From Scleroderma bovista (Eukaryota; Basidiomycota; Agaricomycetes; Boletales; Sclerodermataceae): a stretch of 64,000 nucleotides of DNA. Shown one piece after another: positions 46,625 to 57,694 of the stretch (positions are counted from its first letter, which is position 1; each line of letters starts with the position of its first letter). A program made the translations under genes and the position numbers. The notes under the pieces are model-generated. The model was not told the origin of the DNA, made no database searches, and was given only the letters and a program-made list of their open reading frames with translations. Location of the stretch: the NCBI GenBank assembly GCA_037178675.1, contig JAYMGJ010000473.1, positions 1 to 64,000 of the forward strand, given 5' to 3'.

Positions 46625-47155
46625 GGCACAATGTAGCCTGTGTTGTGAAAAAGCAGAGTCTGACGATAGTGCGGGTAGGAAAACACATAGCCTTTGGTGC
46701 CCTTCTTTTAGTCTAACAAAGACCACAGCTGATGATCTTTCCCTTGTTTCGCTTTTCTTCTCCGTCTAGACAAAGTTGTTCCTGTTACCCAGCTCCGCTC
46801 TCGATATGTGCACCCCTTCTTCCTCCGTTATATAGTCCTCTCGTTTTCTCGCCACCTTTGTCGATGTTCTTGTTTTGAGTTTTCCGTCTAGTGAATAAAC
46901 GGTACCCAATCTACAAAAGCTGAGGGTATTCTCATGATATGAATAAACATTAGTATTACATAAAGCAAGAACACCCACTAGTTCCAGAGATCCGGTTCGT
47001 GATGAATCATAAGGCAGTACAAACGATCGTAAACTACAAAGGAAGTGGAAGACGGGGAGAACAGACATAAAGTACTACATCGTCAAGCAACAAGCAATTT
47101 AATTTAAGAGACATACGTGGAGGACATCAGAATAACGGACATGGACTTTCGTAGT
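46625..47155. other. Intergenic, no supported gene
   Basis: Holds only unconvincing open frames, for example minus 47068-46766. Confidence 0.4.
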
Positions 47156-48414
47156 TCATGCATCTGCCATGCTCGTTAGAAGCCCAGCACGACTAGCAGC
47201 ATTGAGGCCTTCACCAGTTTCATCGCGGAGGGCAGTACCAGAGGTCGAGGCATATTGATTGGAGCCACTCGCCAACTGGCCTATAATGTCATTCTGAAGC
47301 TGCATGGGCACGAACACAACCTTGGAGCTGGCAGACTTCGCCATTTATTGGAGAGCTTCGAGTTGGCGAATCTGCATGGCAGCGGGTGAAGCGAGAATAT
47401 CGGCAGCTTGGCGCATGAGCCTAGCTGCGTCAACTTCAGCACGAGCAGCGATGACCTTGGATTCTCCGAGACGCTTCTGTTGGGCGGCGGAAGAAAGGGA
47501 GGCAGCAACTTCGGCGCTGAAGATGATGTCCTTGATGAGGATGCTTTCGATGGCAACACCCCATTTGTCAGCCACGTCGCCTACGATTTCGGCTATTTCG
47601 AACGCAATTGCCTCGCGTTCAGTGACTACACTCTGCACCGCCCGTGCACCGACGACGTGTCGCAAAGTTGTCTGAGCACGCTCGACCAGGGCCTGACGGA
47701 GGTCAGTTATGCCAAAGGCTGAACGGTATGGGTTCTTGATCTGGAAGTAGATGACAGAATCGCTATCGGAGGGTCAGATAAGTATGAGAACAAGGATTCT
47801 GCTGCTTTGCCAACAGGCTTACATCTCGACATTGACGTTGTCCCGGGTAATAACCCATTGTCTGCCAATGGGAATGATCTGAACTTTGACGTCGACTACG
47901 CGAACGCTTTCGGTGCAGACATTGATCTTTACAAGGCCAGGGTCGATGGATTTGTAAAACTTGCCAAAACGTGTGACCAACCCGACAGAACCTCGACAAA
48001 TGGATCAGAACGACGAGATGAAACATTGGGGTATGAGAAAGGTAACTTGTTGGACACTATGGAATGGGCTGGAGCATGGGCAACAAGGTATTGCACCAAG
48101 ACACCCCAATGGCGGATCCCAGTCCATGGATGAATGAACCGTATAATCCGTGCTCGACCTGTAAGAATGAACACCCGATTTCGGGGGTATACACCTGAAA
48201 CAAGCGCACCTGACCCGTGCCAAGATCCTGTGCATAGGAGGTCTGAAGGAACAACGGTGAGCGATACTGTGTTCATCATTGAACAGCAGTTGCTAACTTG
48301 CAGCTCACTGGATCTCAACGGCTGCACATGGATAGTGCCTGCATGCGCTTGCTCACCAACACGACTCGCTGAATGATCTTTAAATGTGACTGGATAGATG
48401 TTACTCTGACCCAT
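47156..48414 (-). pseudogene. Stomatin-like (SPFH/band 7) gene with several lesions
   Basis: Exons 48414-48298, 48242-48210, 48158-48047, 47991-47823 and 47762-47156 reproduce an agaricomycete stomatin: start MGQSNIYPVTFKDHSASRVG, then TSYAQDLGTGQ, VEHGLYGSFIHGLGSAIG, LGAIPCCPCSSPF, SVGLVTRFGKFYKSIDPGLV, DNVNVEIDSVIYFQIKNPYR and EREAIAFEIAEIVGDVAD, ending AGLLTSMADA. Stomatins scaffold membrane microdomains. Three defects are visible: an extra G in a GGGG run (48104-48107) shifts the third exon, a G seems missing at its donor (CAAG/TTACC), and an in-frame TAA at 47347-47345 sits where the family has Ser. The coding character on both sides is intact, so decay is recent or some lesions are sequencing errors. 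Confidence 0.8.
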
Positions 48415-49373
48415 TGTCTGACAACTGAAGTGGGTCGCAACTCACCATGAGGGACATCGTGGTCAACAACGTTAGAGCCAGAGGCAATGGGAGAGGGTCC
48501 ACGGTCCTTGAGATCGACATTGTGCAGTCCGTTCGCGCTGGCCGACATAGTAGTATGTTACTTAAGACAGATCGGCAGGTACCTGAGTCATATAAGAATG
48601 CGAGTGAGCAGCCCAGAAGTTGCCTCTGAGTGTTGGAAGGGCCCAGGTCAATCCTTATATATGCCATGTTTCCAGTGTGCCGACGGAAATGGGGACAAAA
48701 GAGACCCAATGTCCAATTCTATGCGGGATTGGGCGGCGTATGTGAGATTCGGCGCGGTATTGATATCCATGTATGCGGACACAAAGATCCCTATAGAGGT
48801 CACCGGTTTACCTAAGTATGGAATGCTAGACAACTGCCCCACAGTGCTTCTTTGGGGTGGGGTTGTCCGGCATTCCATACGGTCGCTAAGTGTAGTTGGG
48901 TCAAGTTATTGCCAGGCTGGCATTACTCGTGTGTTTTGATCAACTTAATCACTAGTAAGCATCGTTCCGGGGGAAGCAGTGGTGTTCTGTGGAAGGTAAA
49001 CTTCTTTTTTTTTTGGACAAGCGTTAAGATTATGTAGCAACTGACAAGTCAAGCCCTACATAATCGCTATATCGGACGCCTGAATAGGGACCGGATCGAG
49101 GGAAAATGCTCTTACGCACTTCCCGTCTGGGTGACGGGGGTGTGTGGGACTCCGTGAGCCTACTGGTGAGCCCGTTATAGGGCGCCCGGTAGGCGTTATA
49201 CCCACTAAAACCTCGGATTGGGTGGGCGATCGCCCGGGGTCGTTGTGTTGGATGAGTGGTTTCCCTGTTAGTTCCAGGACTTCTTAGGTTAGTGCTCTGG
49301 TGCGTTCACATTGTATCGACCTGCTGGGGAGGAGTTACGTTCTATGTACGAAGAGTGGAGGAGGGCGGGGTAG
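48415..49373. other. Intergenic, no supported gene
   Basis: Contains the upstream region of the stomatin-like gene (a possible 5' exon with a good GTGAGT donor after 48447) and a GC-rich stretch at about 49090-49330 without coding signs. A T11 run lies near 49005. Confidence 0.4.
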
Positions 49374-50237
49374 TCATTTGGAAAAGTTTAATTTAATCAC
49401 TGGAAAGCACCGCGGTTGCCCCTGGTTCGGCCTTGCCGCGCTGGTCTGGTTCGTGTTTTGGGCCGTTCCACCCTGGTAGGAGTGGAAAGGAGAAGAGTTC
49501 CCTGAGGTGGTTGAAAAAGTGACAAATCTGGCATGCAAACAGTTTAGTTGGGCGTCCAACTCTGCAAAGGAGGGATGGGTATGAGAGATCAAAAAGAACG
49601 GTTGTTAGCTGTGACCAAGCGACCAGGTGCGCGGGTGCGCGGAGATGTTGAGAGTCGATGAGTTCCATCTCCAAGGATGCGGTCTGGCATAGGTATGATT
49701 GTCGTAATCGAAAATCCTGGGGATAATTTTAGGCCCTCGAGAGGAGACTCAGGAGAGCCAGCGTTCGAGTTCATGTGTCGGGAATCCCTCTAGTGTCTGA
49801 CCAGCGTAGGTCTGGTGGATGCGTAGTCATCAAGTCTCCCTGCAGCGGACAAGTTTCTGTAGAAAATTTTCACCTATCATCGGGTCCGTCGTTTTACTGG
49901 TGATGGAGATCTCATTTCTGGGGTGCGGGCATCATCGACATCTTTCATCTTGACAGCTTTGGGGGAGTGGCCGCCCGCCGCCAGGCCGTGTTTACCGTGT
50001 GGAATGTTAGGTGGGTCTTTGGTTCTCATCAGACGGTGGGGTCTTTTGGTGTCGGGGATACCTGTAGCTAGGTTATCTGTGGTGGATGAGATGTCTGATT
50101 CTCTTCTGGGTTCAGAGGGGCCAGGATGTGCTGTGCGCTTTTTTTTTTTCTGTTCATGCGCTACCTTGCCAGCAGCGAGCTGCATGGGAAACCCACCCAT
50201 ATGTGGTAGTAGTGCTTGTTCAAGGGCCCGAGGGTAA
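49374..50237 (-). other. Possible mobile-element remains
   Basis: Three overlapping minus-strand frames with biased composition (for example the 107-aa frame from MGGFPMQLAAGKVAHEQ to PSPVKRRTR, and a Pro/Ser-rich frame ending LVTANNRSF) lie in a G+C-rich block unlike its neighbours. They resemble broken pieces of one Lys/Arg/Pro-rich protein. No RT, integrase or protease motif is visible, so the class is open. The 500 bp to the right (50238-50800) show no gene. Confidence 0.25.
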
Positions 50238-50818
50238 ACTGCTTAACTTTGCCTGGCAACCTCCGTTCAGAAAATTTATGCCGTAGGCCCTCGCTTGGAC
50301 TCTCAACAGCCAATGGGATGGACACCATCAAGAATCAAAGGCAACTAGAGCGTCAAACGCCGTTGTGTAGATACCCTGTGATACGATTGGTACAGGCTCC
50401 GCATCTATGTGGAAAGTCTACCGATGCAGCAGGCCAGCAACGTGATTCATCGTGATTTGGGAAACGGACTACAGCTGGCACCCCAGCTATTTATTATTAA
50501 AATCTGCATGGTAACATTTTTCTCTCAGGCCACGTCAGTGGAAGGCTGCGACTTGGAGATACCTTTCGGTGGCACCACTTGGAGGTATGTTGTTTCACTT
50601 GAGTTTCCAGTCGTTTCCGTAGCTGCCCTTAATCATGCAGAAACATGGTGGATGGTCTGTAACAGTGGGGGATTGCCTTGCTACATGAAAGTGCACCTCA
50701 CATTGCAAAGCATACTACTTGCTGACCCACGACGACTATTTTATAGAAATCAGAAATTCTATATTTTACAGACTACGTTGATAACGTCCGTGGTAGAGAT
50801 GTTTTTCTCAAGTGCAGG

Positions 50819-50825
50819 TATAAAA
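50819..50825 (+). promoter_or_regulatory. TATA box of the polygalacturonase gene
   Basis: TATAAAA lies 58 bp upstream of the ATG at 50883, followed by a pyrimidine-rich stretch, a usual layout for regulated secreted-enzyme genes in basidiomycetes. Confidence 0.6.
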
Positions 50826-50882
50826 TGACATCCATCATATCTCTTTGCAAGCTTGAATTCCTGATCACCTTCATTTGCTACG

Positions 50883-52878
50883 ATGCTCTTTGGACTTACT
50901 CTGGTCTCTCTTTTCATACTTTCTGCAGCTGGATCACCCTACTATGGTAGTGCTAGCAGCGACTGCATAGGAGAAGTTTCGTCGCTGAGCGACGTTAGCT
51001 CTGCAGTCAAGTGTACCACCGTGAATATAAATCCATTCACAGTTCCCGCTGGCCAAACTTTCTCTCTTAATCTCTTGGATGGTACAACGGTGAACGTCAG
51101 TGAGTAGTATGCCCTTGGATGCCATATGACACAATATTTTTATTTTGCCTAGAGGGGGACATACAGTTCGGTAACAAAACGTGGAGTGGCCCCTTATTTA
51201 GTGTACAGTGAGTTAGGGAGCTTCATGTATTTTCTGTCTGGAAGACTTACCCTTCGATTTTCCTCAGAGGCAAGAACATCCAATGTGAGTATAAACTGCG
51301 GTGTTTGGTGTCACTAGATTAACGTTTGCGTTAGTCAATGGAAATGGTTACAAGTGGGATGGAGGTGGACCTTTCTACTGGGTGAGAACGTTCATCCTAT
51401 TTACGCACAATTGCTTATACATCCAATCTTCCGTTCAGGATGGCCAAGGACTAGGAGGCGGTGTCACCAAACCTCTCATGATGAAGTGAGTACTTACATG
51501 GCGCACTTTTGATCCCACTAGAGCATGTTCGAACATCTTTGCTTTCAGTATCAAAATATCGGGGAAACTATCTGTTCGTAAATTATCCCTTCGAAAATGA
51601 CACATGACCTTACAAACTATCTATAGGATATGACGGTCATCAACTCCCCTGCCCATGCTGTCCACTTTTATAGCCAAGGCACACTGACGGTATCGGGTGT
51701 CATTGTCGACGACAGTCAGTACAGGTTTTTTTATCGATCAGTGCAGGGACTCATCCCGGCTGTCGAACAGGTGAAGGAGACGAACCGAACTCCAAGAGCA
51801 ACGGTAAACCTGCTGGTCAGTGTTATCGCTTTACATGGATTGTTAGGTCTCTGAAGCTCCCCACAGGACATAACACCGACGGCTTTGACCTCAACGGGGA
51901 CGGTTTCACAATCGAGAACTGGTTAGATCTACTAGCCTCGTGCGGGTCGTGGATGCTAATGTGATGCCTCTACAGTTACGTTTATAACCAGGTACCATCT
52001 TTCCATTTCTACTACCTTGATCATGGCTAACCCATCTTCTAGGATGATTGCATTGCTATTAAGTCCGGGAGCAATATTTCAGTGCAGGGTAACTACTGCT
52101 CTGGGAGCCATGGTATTTCTATTGGGAGTTACATAACTTTCAATCACTCAAAATTGCCACTTATGCTTGTGAAAAACAGGGCGGTATCATGACTGGCAAT
52201 GTCGTTAGCGATGTTATTATCAGCGGCAACACGATCACAAATAGGTATGCTACTTCACCAGTGTGTAGTGGGCAACCTCACTGACCAAACTTGTCGAATA
52301 GCCAACAAGCGCTCCGAATCAAAACAGACAATGATGCTGCATATGGTAGCGTCTCGAACGTGGTCTTTAAAGTACGTCCGGACTGATCGATTCTCGAACT
52401 TTGGTAAGGTTGGGCCCTAAATAGGACAATATCGGGGACAGAATTACGAAATTCGGTGTCTTGATATCCCAGGTATGTCGCACAGAAATTTAGTTATTGA
52501 TACAGGGAATGATGCAATCTTCGTAGAGCTACCCTGATTCTTTGGGAACGCCCAACAATGGTGTCAAAATTTCTGTGAGTTTCGCATACAACCAAGACAG
52601 GCTGACATTCGATTGACAATTCCCATTCAACACAGGACATTAGTTTCACTGGTGGACCCACGAAAATCGCGACGGAAAGTAATGCATACATGGTTGCCGT
52701 CAACTGCGGCAAGGGTTCCTGTACTGGTAAGCTTTGCTTTCCATTTGGCAGAGTTGCAAATATTGATCCTCGCTATGTCGCATAAGGCACTTGGGATTGG
52801 TCTTCGCTCACGACATCCGGTGGTAAGGTTGGGCCATACATAAACTGTGACCTTATCACTGGGTTTGAACAATATTGA
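50883..52878 (+). CDS. Secreted polygalacturonase, GH28
   Basis: Seventeen short exons (first 50883-51099, last 52787-52878) give 366 aa. A signal peptide (MLFGLTLVSLFILSAAG) is followed by DCIGEVSSLSDVSSAVKCTT and the parallel beta-helix. GH28 catalytic blocks are all present: NTDGFDLN, NQDDCIAIKSG, CSGSHGISIGS and RIKTD. The end is VAVNCGKGSCTGTWDWS...CDLITGFEQY. It cleaves polygalacturonan in plant cell walls. One problem: after the exon ending at 52129 (GGGAGT) the frame requires an intron, but the next bases are TACATAAC, not GT. A single missing G would restore a donor. All other junctions are GT-AG and in phase. Confidence 0.85.
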
Positions 52879-53995
52879 TGCCTATGTAGTTATGCATAGA
52901 GGAACAGCCATGTGGGAGTGCAGGGCACTTGTCGAGGGTTGACGATTCGGACCGCCAGTATTTCCTGAGGCGTCGTCACAGTGAAATCGAACCAGAGTCA
53001 CAGGGCTATAGATTTGAGAAAACCATGTCGTGTACACAGACGCTCGATCCTTACAAGTTGCCACGTGGATCTACAACACCGATGCTTGTAGACGAGTAGC
53101 CCCTTCTTCGTCCGCTCTCTACTATTGTGCGCGCGGAACCTGTAGTGTTAAACTTTGATCCGCTGATCCACGCACTAGTGTCAATGACTTGTAGTTTCGT
53201 CTGTAACATTTGCCTGTCGACGAGTTTGTGCAGCTCCAGTTTACATCGCCAGCATGCACCTTCGACATGTGCGTGCTCGTACTGCGGCCATGCGGCTGTT
53301 CGTAGCGTCGCTTGACTTTGAAGCGGTGGAGAGGCCTTCTCTTCTGTCTGTCACAAGTCGTTTTCTAGGGCAAGGAGTTCTCGTCCAAGCCGTCGGTCAC
53401 TGAGCTCGATCTTGTTAAGCACAGTCTCTTATAATAAACAATGGTCAGTTTACAATACAATCGTATTGATGTGAGCTGGTGATACGATGGGGGTTTGAGT
53501 CTGCTAATACATAAATTTGTTGACTCGATCTGAGTCTCTGAGCTGTCTGAACAGCGGCACCGTGACGCCGTTGGGCCTGTCTGGTGAATGCTGTACTATT
53601 AGTGCTGTCAAAAACGTGTGGCTGATTGAACCCTAGTATAACGCACCTGCTCTAATCTCTGTGGTGCACGAATTCCTACAAACTGTGGTATCCGAGTGAC
53701 TCTCATCTTGTATCGACTGTAATGTAGCTTGGGTCTGAACTGTGCTTCTGTTGTGTTATAGCGGGAAGCACTCTAGATTAGTATTTCAAACTCCGAACAA
53801 CGCCAAGCCAGGTCGTGATATGGATTGTCAATTGACTCCTCGATCCAACTCCTTTTGTTGTTCCCCCCACTGGCACGTGTCCTCGACTGCGGCAGAGCCT
53901 CGAGGACCAGTTTACCTGATAAGCCCCCCGTGCTCAGTGCCCACTGCTGACCACCAACTACATCTATCACAGAAGTTACCGTCATTGACTCTGCC
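52879..53995. other. Intergenic, no supported gene
   Basis: Only short frames without motifs. The right end holds the upstream region of the 148-aa gene. Confidence 0.4.
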
Positions 53996-54548
53996 ATGGG
54001 CCGCTGGACTCAGTATGATGAGGTAAGTTCGTAGCATTCACACCACCTACTCGTGTGACCACGTACCCAGGATCCCTATCGCCTGCCTGAAGGCATGAAA
54101 CGCATCGGATACGATGCCGATACTCAGCAATATCTGTTCAGTGATGCATCTGGTCTCTACCAGAGTGCACCCGGTGAACGATATGGTGTCTTAAGGCCAT
54201 TTTCAGAGTCCCCGATACCGCGAACACCACGGCGGAGCGCCACTGCTGTCGGTGAGAGAATGATACTTCGTGGATTGATCCGATACGAGACTCACGTATG
54301 ACTTCGTAGAATATCGTAACTCACCTTTCAGTGAGAAGCCGTCAAAGAAGTTAGCCCGGGTCAAGACATTCAATGATGTCTTGCAGCCATACAATATCAC
54401 CTCCGCCCCACCTTCACCCGAGCGAGACTTCAATCCTGAGACCGAGGGGGTAATGAAATACGCCATGTCGACATCGCAACGTGTATTTGCGAACGTTAAA
54501 CACCGCTGCACCATCAAGATCGGCAAGAGGAGGTCAGCATCTCACTGA
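53996..54548 (+). CDS. 148-aa protein of unknown function
   Basis: Exons 53996-54022, 54071-54251 and 54310-54548, introns 48 and 58 bp, all phases fit. The start MGRWTQYDED, followed by RLPEGMKRIGYDADTQQYLF and GERYGVLRPF, is a pattern I associate with uncharacterised agaricomycete proteins. The second half is basic and Pro/Ser-rich (KKLARVKTFNDVLQPYN, KHRCTIKIGKRRSASH). No signal peptide, so cytosolic or nuclear. Function unknown. Confidence 0.55.
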
Positions 54549-54854
54549 TGAGTTGGCTAACACTGCCACTTTGTCTATTTTCTTCCAACCGTATTCACAT
54601 GGGTTTTTGTCGTGGGGCATCCACGATATGGATTCATCCCTGGAAACGATGGCGATCCCGAATCTTTACAGTTCCCAACATATGACCTATGCGCTCCATA
54701 CTTTGTCGCTTTCCCATTCCTTTAACCCATCGTGGAAGCTATCCTTAGTACTTCTTCCTAACCGAAGGTACCAATCGAACTTTCATATTCATTACTAGTT
54801 CTCTATGCCTTATGTGACAATCGTAATTGTTCCCCTATGTATAACTACATAGCC

Positions 54855-55048
54855 GCATCAATATTGTTCGAACCCAGTGATAAGTTCGCAGTTTGTGTAT
54901 GCCCCGACCTTGCCACCGGATGTCGAGAGCGAAGACCAATCCCAAGTGCCTTATACGAAATTATTAGCGAGTATCAATTGCAACTACGCCAAATTTAGGA
55001 AAGCAAAGCTTATCAGCACAGGAACGGGCGGGGACTCCTTGCCGCAGA
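54855..55048 (-). pseudogene. Inverted copy of the polygalacturonase 3' end
   Basis: The minus strand from 55048 matches about 52706-52890: gcggcaaggg, the last intron with aagctttgctttcc, then cttgggattggtcttcgctc, gacatccggtgg and gggttcgaacaatattgatg at the stop. Intron sequence is retained, so it is a DNA copy. The intron region has diverged more than the exon. Confidence 0.8.
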
Positions 55049-55390
55049 CCAGGTATGTCGTACTGACATGATTTCAAGCACCCGCATGTCTGCTGACGAC
55101 CCAGGTCATCGAAAGGGGCAATCGCTGTATCATGAGGGTGCCAGGCATTGCGAGTGGGCACAATGCCCGCCAAAGTCGGATTTGCTGGGATCGCTGCACC
55201 TACCAAACGGAACTCAACCTCCGCCGCAGCCACTGCCAACCATTGTCCATAGGCTAATTTCCAGCCCTGAACATCGCCCAACTTTGGGTGGACGACCTGT
55301 GAGATTTAGAGAATCGCGGGGCTATACTACAATGTTGAAGCTAGCCTATCTGCATCTTGGAAGAAATCAGACAATGCCCGGATAGGACCT

Positions 55391-55725
55391 TCCGTAGAGC
55401 CTTCTGCTTCATCATAACACCATGTTCGGTCCTTTCTAGGAGTCTCGCCTTTTGCGAACATGCGAAAGACATGGAGGGGACCCATCAGTGGATTTCAAAG
55501 TGTTTGTTTCAGACCACCAATCATGGCAAGGTGGTATGCAAGACACCGAAGGCGCTGCCACGTTCCTCACCGATTGATCCCAAGTGACATCCGTTTAGAA
55601 TCGACAAAGGCTGTCGGTTGAGAATGCATAGAAAATGAATATAAATGACGACTGAACGGTTCAGTGAACGAGCGGCTATTGACAGTTGACTGCAAGGACA
55701 AGATGTTTGGCACGAGTTCTAATTT
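55391..55725 (-). pseudogene. Degenerate fragment of MCD4
   Basis: 55400-55465 resembles 34248-34315 (end of MCD4 exon 5), and 55534-55725 resembles 34648-34860 (exon 2, intron 1, end of exon 1): shared blocks include cataacacca, aggagtc, gagacaccgaa / aagacaccgaa, and the acaaatgaata / gaaaatgaata stretch in the intron. The part between is lost. Same orientation as MCD4, about 20 kb away. The copy keeps intron sequence. Confidence 0.7.
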
Positions 55726-56325
55726 TAGTGGAACGACTATCTTCCTCTAAGTTTAAAGTCTGGCTTTGGGAGACTCGACTAGGCACGAGTTATGGCAACG
55801 GCATCAGTCTCCCCCAACCGCAACGACAAGAAAGATAGTCATTATTCATTTCACGATTGGCATGCCATTTCTGCGACGACCCCCGGGCCCCAGGTATGTG
55901 ACCTCTCCAGGCTGGTAAACCGAGTAGAAATTGGAGCAGGACCCTGTCCAACAACATGTCTCGCAGTATCACCCTTGAAGCTTGACTCTTGTCAGGGAGG
56001 CCGACACCAGTGACGCTCGAGGTTCGTTTTTCTCATGCGGGCACTAAACAAGCGCCCAGGAAATTTTCTCCCTGTTCGTCGTAGTAAGATGCGCCACGCC
56101 TAGCAATAGTCCTCGCAAGGGTCGAAGCAGGAGGGTTGTTTCCTCCGGAGTCGGTATGTGCAAGCACGGGCCAACGGGCATCGACATCCTTCACAAAGTA
56201 AGAAAGCTGACTGCTTGACCCTGACTAGCCTTGAGACCCAGACGACTGGCGCACATGGCACAGCTGCCAAGTCAAGTTGACAACCAATCTCTCATCCATT
56301 GGACACCATATTTTAAGAGATTTGC
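55726..56325. other. Gene-poor gap
   Basis: An ORF from 55792 (MATASVSPNRNDKK) with a possible intron at about 55897 is too weak to call. The start of the gap (about 55730-55775) resembles 58915-58965. Confidence 0.3.
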
Positions 56326-57694
56326 ATGTGTGGGGATTCGTTCTTTCCTGTCATGACAACTCTCTCCTCTGCAAGCTCGCCGATGAACAGCATGTCCCGC
56401 GTCCCGCTAGAGCTATGGCGCAGGATATTCGAGCTCGCTACCCATTCTCCAGGCTTATTAGACTGCAGCCCGTCCCGCTCAGACCTACCATCCGCACTTG
56501 TCAAACAGCAGGAGCTCCAGCGTCTGGAGGAGTCGCTTGCCACAAGGCGGAATCTGGTGCACGTCTGCAAAGCCTGGGACATCCTCGCGGAGGAGTTCCT
56601 TTACCAAAGCATACTCGTCGCGCGTGTGGAGGTGCTACCCGCTCTTCTTGGTGCACTGCAGAGGCGCTCGCGATCACTGGGAACATCACGCGCTCGACCA
56701 GGGTGGTGGACCAGGCGGCTGGACGTACTCATTGTGGACGATCGCTGCGAGGCCGCTCAGGACTTTGCGCTTCTTGCCGATGTGATTCGCCATTTCTCGA
56801 ACCTATCTATTGTGACAATGTCGATACACGTCCCCCCCCTCAGTGGCAGCAATTCTGGCCAGCTCCCGGTAGAAATCATCACATCGCTGGTAGAGACCTG
56901 TGGACGTTCACTACGTTCCTTTGACTGCTCAGAGTCTACTATGCGTCCCTGCAGGTGAGTTACCTGCATCCATCGACTGTTCCTCTTAGATTTTAACTTG
57001 GTTTAGGGAGGATCTGATGGTACTGCTAGCTGGGTGTCCTAACTTGCGTGTTCTACGTTGTCCGAAATGTTCTCCGACCCCTGGAAACAGGTCGCCGAGA
57101 AGCCGAGTGGATGTGCCTGTCATGGAGAAACTCGAATCCATTACACTCACGTCAATGTTCCTCCGTGACTACCTCCCTCGGGATAAACATACAAATTGTC
57201 TTCCTTCGCTCCGACAACTCACGTATGACTGTATCCCACAACCTTTTTTTGATCAGGCATGGAGAAACTTTGTTAAATTGAGTTGCTCTGCCGTAACTTC
57301 TGTCACCCTCGACTTCTGTCTCCAGCCAGGAGACATGCTACAAAATGAATTCGATCTACTCACCGAGTGCTGTCCATCATTGGACAAACTTATTATTTAT
57401 TTCCATTCTTGGTTGGACTTCAAACATTTCCTTGTCCTGCCCTCGACCATCTCCTATCTTTGTATCCACTCAAAGGTGGCGCAGCCGGCTTCCTTCCATT
57501 ACACAGCGCTCGCAGTCGCACTCGCCACGTTGACGGCTTCCGGACTTAGAAGTATCCGTGTATTACACCCGACCGCTGTGAAGGAGTTTCGTCAGAGCTT
57601 GGAACCACTTTTAGTGAACGATACTGTCTGCCTGACGTCGAGAACCTTCCGAGTGCAGGATGGTGAGGATTCTGTACTGTGTACCGCGATATAG
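56326..57694 (+). CDS. F-box protein with leucine-rich-repeat-like C-terminus
   Basis: Exons 56326-56954 and 57007-57694 (intron 52 bp, GTGAGT...TTTAG), 438 aa. An F-box motif lies near the N-terminus (SRVPLELWRRIFELATHS, then LVHVCKAWDILAEEFLYQSI), as in the large agaricomycete F-box families. After it come irregular Leu-rich segments (LIVDDRCEAAQDFALLADV, LMVLLAGCPNLRVLRCP, LPSLRQLTYDCI) of about LRR spacing. F-box proteins bind Skp1 and bring substrates to SCF ubiquitin ligases. The substrate cannot be told. The ATG at 56356 is an alternative start. Confidence 0.75.
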
